Assembly (NCBI RefSeq): GCF_002201575.2
Contig: NC_058417.1
Coordinates: 25,123,347 to 25,187,346 of the forward strand
Source: Neomonachus schauinslandi
Lineage: Eukaryota; Chordata; Mammalia; Carnivora; Phocidae
Length of the DNA: 64,000 bases
Reading direction: 5' to 3'
A program made the translations under genes and the position numbers. The notes beneath the pieces are model-generated. The model saw only the letters and a list, made by a program, of their open reading frames with translations, ran no database searches and was not told the DNA's origin. Shown piece by piece: positions 61,582 through 64,000 of the stretch (the stretch's first letter is position 1; each line of letters begins with the position of its first letter).

Positions 61582-64000
61582 TTCTAACTGTGTGAAAAAG
61601 AAAACATAAGAAACATGCACCTGAAACTAACATTTTGCCAAGGGGGAGTCCTCCTGTTAGATATCCTTTTGAAGGAAGAATCTGTACTACATTCGTGTGG
61701 CTCTGGAAAGAAACACCACAATTCCCATTGAGGTCAGAAAATGTGATTAAGGAATTTGAATGTAATTACCCGAAGTTTGGCTCTTCTTTTAAAGAACCCA
61801 TTCATTTTACAGATTCCTTGATACTGTAAATCTGACAACTAAATCTGGTTTTTTGGGAAGACTTCCACCAGGAATAGTGAGAATCAAGGATGAGTACATA
61901 AAAAAGAAGCCTATACATCAAGGACAGCCTGAGCAATATTACATTTTGACTTAAATCAGATTTTATCTACGGCTGATATACAAAGGGGATATTTAGTGGA
62001 ATGTGCGGGGCTTTGTTCAAGATTCATATCTTACTTGATTGGTGTACAAGCTTATTTAAGTGAATGTTGGGGCAACAGTAAATATATGTTCAAGCAAAAG
62101 CCCACTACAGTTATTTCTGAATGCAGAAATAATCATAGATTTGGAACATTTTCTCTGTTTTCCAAGACAATGTTCTTTTTAACCCATAATCTATGGATTA
62201 AAATTTGATATGTAATAGACTGACCCTCAGTGCTTCTCTATCCTAAGTGGTTTGACAGCTGTGCAAAATCCCCAGAATGCAAGTAACCCAGCCGAGTTTG
62301 TGACAAACTGTGAACCAGCCTTCTTGGTGCTCCTGCATGGTCTTGTCAAACATCTGGAAATCAGTGTGTTTGCAGTCACCCCACAACATGACTTTGCATT
62401 TACATCACTGTGCTAGCTGGGAAAAGTTGTTTTTTTCTTTTTTTAAGGAAAAGAAATTCCGCAACTTTTGGTCTGTCACAAGGTCAAGTGATGATTAGTG
62501 ATGCAGCCTCCCCTAAACACATGTTTAGCTCAGAAAAGTTAAATCAGTTCCCCCAAATTTGGTAACCATTAGAGTACTTCCTGAGTCACTTCCTGATGTC
62601 AAGCCTTAAGGTGGAGGGGGGACAGGATGCTAGTGAGTTCTGTGCGGTCCTCTACCAAAGGGACTTAATTTGGCAGCTGATCCAGCCAAGGAAACACTCA
62701 TGCAATGGGCAGCACTAGACAGGAAACTGTTTTGAAAGTGCTGTTTTGATAGAGGATCATGAGATCAGGCAAAGGGCTGTGAGCTTTATGTGTAGCCCAG
62801 GCCATGTAGCACCAGGCTAGCCACCTGAGGGTAGAGGATAAGAAAGGAAATGAAAGGAGGAGAGCCATGTAACTCATGGGCAGTTTTCTTTTCTTAAGAG
62901 GAATGCTAAAAATTATGAAATTCTTTGAAGTACGGGAACATAATTGATGATTTTGTTGTTGCTGTTGCTTTTGTTTTTGGCAAAACAGTCCACCATCATT
63001 ATTCACCTTTACATTTTTAACAGGCTTGTTAGCCTAGACTTCAGGAGCTAACCTCATCAATTCTGACCCCCTTTTTGTAGCTCTCAGAAGAGCTGTCTTC
63101 CAAGGAAAACATTGTATTGAGCAAAGGTTGTACTTTTGGAAGATGGACGTTATATAATGATAAGTTTTGGCAACTCGCTCTGGTCGCCATGTGTCTCCCA
63201 GGCCTGCCGGTGGGTGGGTATTTGTCAGGAATGAGAATATGTCTGAGAGGGGCTGCTTTATAGCAGCCAGACTTGATTTTCAGCGTCCAGGGCTTTGAGT
63301 CTCCTTAGAGCACTCTGGAAACAGAGAGGAGGAGCTTTGTGTGTGACGTTGGTGGCACCTTGAGCGTCCAGTTTAGGGAGGTGTGGAGCCTTTGTGCGAC
63401 AACTCTCGTTCTCCCGTGAACTTCTCCACGTCCTTCTGTTCCCATATGTTAGAGACTGCAATTTGATTTCTTTCTTTTGTTGAGCCACTCTGCAGGGTCT
63501 GCAGAAGCCATTTTTGTGCATAAGGCAGACCTGTTTGTTTCTCACAGCAGACCATTAAATTATATCTTGCTTCACTGCAACATTGAAAAGAAGAATAAAA
63601 TCCATATCCGTATTTAACAAATGCCGCCAACCCTTTCTTTAGACCGAGAGTGATTCTTGGTTTGTTTGTAAAGCAGTGTTGTATTCCACCGCATCTTCAC
63701 CCACACTCTGCTTCTGTGGCTCAGACATCTGGCAGGCCCCAGAGAGAGCATATGGTTGATGCCCTCATAGCATCTGTCCAGCTGTTCTAATCACATATTT
63801 GGTAGACAGCTGAAAAACCCACGTTCAACTTTACTAAATTTATATGACTAATTCTAAATTTACTGCAAGCACTTTTTTAAAATCTAAAACTCTTGCAAAT
63901 GCTTATTAATACTTAATAATAATTGCATAAGTATTTCTCTCTGCTCATTTCCAAAGCTCCTTAAAAACCAACAAATAAAATTTGTTTCCAGTTAATTGTG

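Larger units (their letters stand above)
25353..64000 (+). other. BCAS3: BCAS3 intron downstream of the 98-bp exon (partial)
   Basis: No further BCAS3 exon with matching phase (starting with two bases that complete a Gly codon) was seen before the window ends. The unannotated stretches 25480-31444, 36420-37530, 37860-39080, 39610-40562, 43361-45401, 52262-52662 and 55761-61169 are AT-rich with no recognisable gene or young repeat. Confidence 0.65.

Noticed and set aside
1..64000. Endogenous retrovirus or LTR element
   Set aside because: No gag/pol/env-like peptides, LTR pairs or primer-binding sites were recognised; all RT motifs present belong to L1.

Overview
This window is nuclear DNA from a mammal: about 64 kb of intron-dominated sequence, densely seeded with tRNA-derived carnivore SINEs (Can-SINE/SINEC) and L1 LINEs. 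The SINE body starts near 'ggcgcctgggtggctcagt', passes through 'ccttcggctcaggtcatgat' and ends in a CT-rich tract, AATAAA repeats and poly(A). This is the form I associate with arctoid caniforms (bears, seals, mustelids) rather than the dog form. The species assignment is inference.

Only one host gene is supported, on the + strand: three consecutive coding exons at 17274-17374, 19837-20033 and 25255-25352. They splice in one frame with matching phases (1|2, 0|0, 2|1, 1|2) and encode about 132 residues of a Ser-rich, partly acidic segment that I recognise as the C-terminal part of BCAS3 (rudhira), a WD40/phosphoinositide-binding factor in cell migration and autophagy. The upstream intron fills at least 1-17273; the introns between exons are 2.46 and 5.22 kb; the downstream intron fills at least 25353-64000.

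Layout. 1-4860: intron with a MER2-type Tigger MITE, a MIR, a nested SINE pair and an ancient LINE fragment. 4860-9231: a 4.4 kb L1 with a textbook 5' inversion (twin priming), itself hit by a SINE. 9248-17273: intron with five SINE loci, including an inverted nested pair that forms a perfect 21-bp hairpin. 17274-25352: the three exons. 25353-31444: repeat-poor intron. 31445-36100: a decayed antisense L1 carrying a hAT transposon, which carries three SINEs. 36100-45982: mixed intron with SINEs, a MER2 and L2/MIR remnants. 45983-51900: a pile-up of old L1 pieces in both orientations, a young L1 3' end and three SINEs. 52663-52973: a 99% identical second copy of a 312-bp piece of that old L1. 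53530-55760: ancient L1 debris. 55761-64000: intron almost free of lineage-specific insertions.

No tRNA, rRNA, CRISPR, CpG island, promoter or complete cellular ORF is visible. I did not find a new protein-coding system. The noteworthy content is structural: insertion mechanisms, near-identical repeat pairs, hairpin/G4-forming sequence, and two intronic zones avoided by young transposons.
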